Shown here: positions 5,085-5,950 of the stretch, piece after piece
Position numbering within the stretch: the stretch's first letter is position 1
Layout of the letters: each line of letters opens with the position of its first letter
DNA from: Eubacterium sp.
GTDB lineage: Bacteria; Bacillota; Clostridia; Lachnospirales; Lachnospiraceae
Assembly (NCBI GenBank): GCA_017445525.1
Contig: JAFSTZ010000398.1
Coordinates: 1-5,950, forward strand
Length of the DNA: 5,950 nt
Direction: 5' to 3'
Position numbers and translations under genes: made by a program
The notes under the pieces: generated by a model
Database searches by the model: none
What the model was told of the DNA's origin: nothing
Seen by the model: only the letters and a program-made list of their open reading frames with translations

Positions 5085-5950
5085 ATGAAAAAGCAGATAG
5101 CGGTAATCTACGGCGGAAAGTCCTCTGAGCATGATATATCATGCATCTCGGCGACAAATATCATGAAAAAGATGGACAAGGAGCGATACGATATCCATGC
5201 GATCGGTATCACCAGAGAAGGCTCGTGGCGTTACCTCGGCGAAGTAACCGAGGATGCCGAGATCGATACGGTGACCAAGGATGACTCGATAGAGACCTGC
5301 GTGGTCGATGTATCTGTATCCATGAATAAAAATACTCCGGGCTTGGTTGTAAACAAAGGCGGAGTGATCGGTTCAGTCAAGATCGATGTGTGGTTCCCGG
5401 TACTTCACGGAAGAAACGGAGAAGACGGCACGATCCAGGGATTGTTTGAGCTGAGTGGCATCCCTTATGTAGGGTGCGGAGTCCTGGCTTCCTCAGCCGG
5501 GATGGACAAAGTTTCTACAAAGCTTTTTGCGGATAAGGTCGGAGTCAGACAGGCAAAGTTTGTTGCCGATGTAATGAAGGACGGATCCACTATAGATGAA
5601 AGCATCGCCAAGGCAGAGAAGGAGCTGGGTTATCCGATGTTCGTCAAGCCTTCAAACGCCGGATCTTCAAAGGGAGTCAGCAAAGCACACAACCGCGATG
5701 AACTGGTGAAAGCTATACAGCTTGCCAAAGAAAACGATCATCGTATCCTCATCGAGGAGTTTATCGACGGCCGCGAGGTTGAGTGCGCCGTGTTTGGCGG
5801 CGAGGAGCCCAAAGCGTCTGTAGTAGGCGAGATTCTGTCGGCGGCAGAGTTTTATGACTTCGATGCAAAGTACAACAACGCGGCGTCAAAGACCGTAGTT
5901 GATCCGGAGGATCTGCCTGAGAAGTCCAAGACCGCACTTCGCGAGACGGC
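5085..5950 (+). CDS. ddl: D-alanine--D-alanine ligase (3' end outside window)
   Basis: This cytoplasmic ATP-grasp enzyme joins two D-alanines to make the dipeptide that MurF adds to the peptidoglycan stem. The window holds 288 codons plus two bases. The family is usually about 300-370 residues, so roughly the last 20-80 residues, with the final metal-binding Asn/Glu residues, are cut off. Visible motifs are IYGGKSSEHDIS (8-19) with the first-D-Ala-binding Glu15 and FPVLHGRNGEDGTIQGL (104-120). GCGVLASSAGMDK follows at 130-142, then the ATP-binding FVKPSNAGSSKGV (186-198). EEFIDGREVE (224-233) and the omega-loop motif EFYDFDAKYNN (255-265) come last. The loop keeps the Tyr-Asp pattern of true D-Ala-D-Ala ligases and lacks the His typical of D-Ala-D-Lac ligases of vancomycin-resistance clusters. 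It is the last visible gene of the cluster. Its product is the substrate end that the carboxypeptidase at the start of the cluster later trims. Confidence 0.96.
   Translation, partial: MKKQIAVIYGGKSSEHDISCISATNIMKKMDKERYDIHAIGITREGSWRYLGEVTEDAEIDTVTKDDSIETCVVDVSVSMNKNTPGLVVNKGGVIGSVKIDVWFPVLHGRNGEDGTIQGLFELSGIPYVGCGVLASSAGMDKVSTKLFADKVGVRQAKFVADVMKDGSTIDESIAKAEKELGYPMFVKPSNAGSSKGVSKAHNRDELVKAIQLAKENDHRILIEEFIDGREVECAVFGGEEPKASVVGEILSAAEFYDFDAKYNNAASKTVVDPEDLPEKSKTALRET

Overview
The window looks like a chromosomal segment from a Gram-positive, anaerobe-type Firmicute, most likely class Clostridia and possibly Lachnospiraceae. The indications are strong Shine-Dalgarno sequences before the complete genes, the MEP isoprenoid pathway (ispE), an S11 D,D-carboxypeptidase with a long low-complexity stalk, and a surface-type protein with an SGSAV-repeat linker of a kind I associate with Lachnospiraceae. 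The taxonomic call is inference, because no rRNA or lineage marker is present. All genes lie on the + strand.

Region 1 (1 to about 1010) is the 3' part of a gene that enters from the left edge. Its product is an unrecognised, probably extracellular protein. It has a probable Ig-like fold whose two halves flank a (Ser-Gly-Ser-Ala-Val)n linker, followed by a helical C-terminal region. The gene ends in a perfect 13-bp GC-rich hairpin with a T-rich tail, a clear intrinsic terminator.

Region 2 (about 1010 to 1196) is a non-coding leader. It holds a good sigma-A-type promoter candidate (TTGTAT, 17 nt, TAAAAT), a predicted untranslated leader of about 100 nt with a small inverted repeat, and a ribosome binding site.

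Region 3 (1197 to 5950, running off the right edge) is a compact co-directional cluster. It encodes an S11 D-alanyl-D-alanine carboxypeptidase, IspE (4-diphosphocytidyl-2-C-methyl-D-erythritol kinase), TyrS (tyrosyl-tRNA synthetase) and Ddl (D-alanine--D-alanine ligase, lacking its C-terminus at the window edge). The gaps are 48, 12 and 66 nt. No convincing terminator or internal promoter was seen, so a single operon is likely.

Three of the four products bear on cell-wall building. Ddl makes the D-Ala-D-Ala terminus, the carboxypeptidase removes the last D-Ala outside the cell, and IspE helps make the isoprenoid precursors of the undecaprenyl lipid carrier. TyrS is a housekeeping passenger, and it is notable for having no T-box leader of its own.

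I see no mobile element, CRISPR array, RNA gene or clearly new system. The points most worth a second look are the split Ig-like domain with its SGSAV insert, the membrane-anchored carboxypeptidase with a strongly basic cytoplasmic tail, and the absence of a T-box at tyrS.
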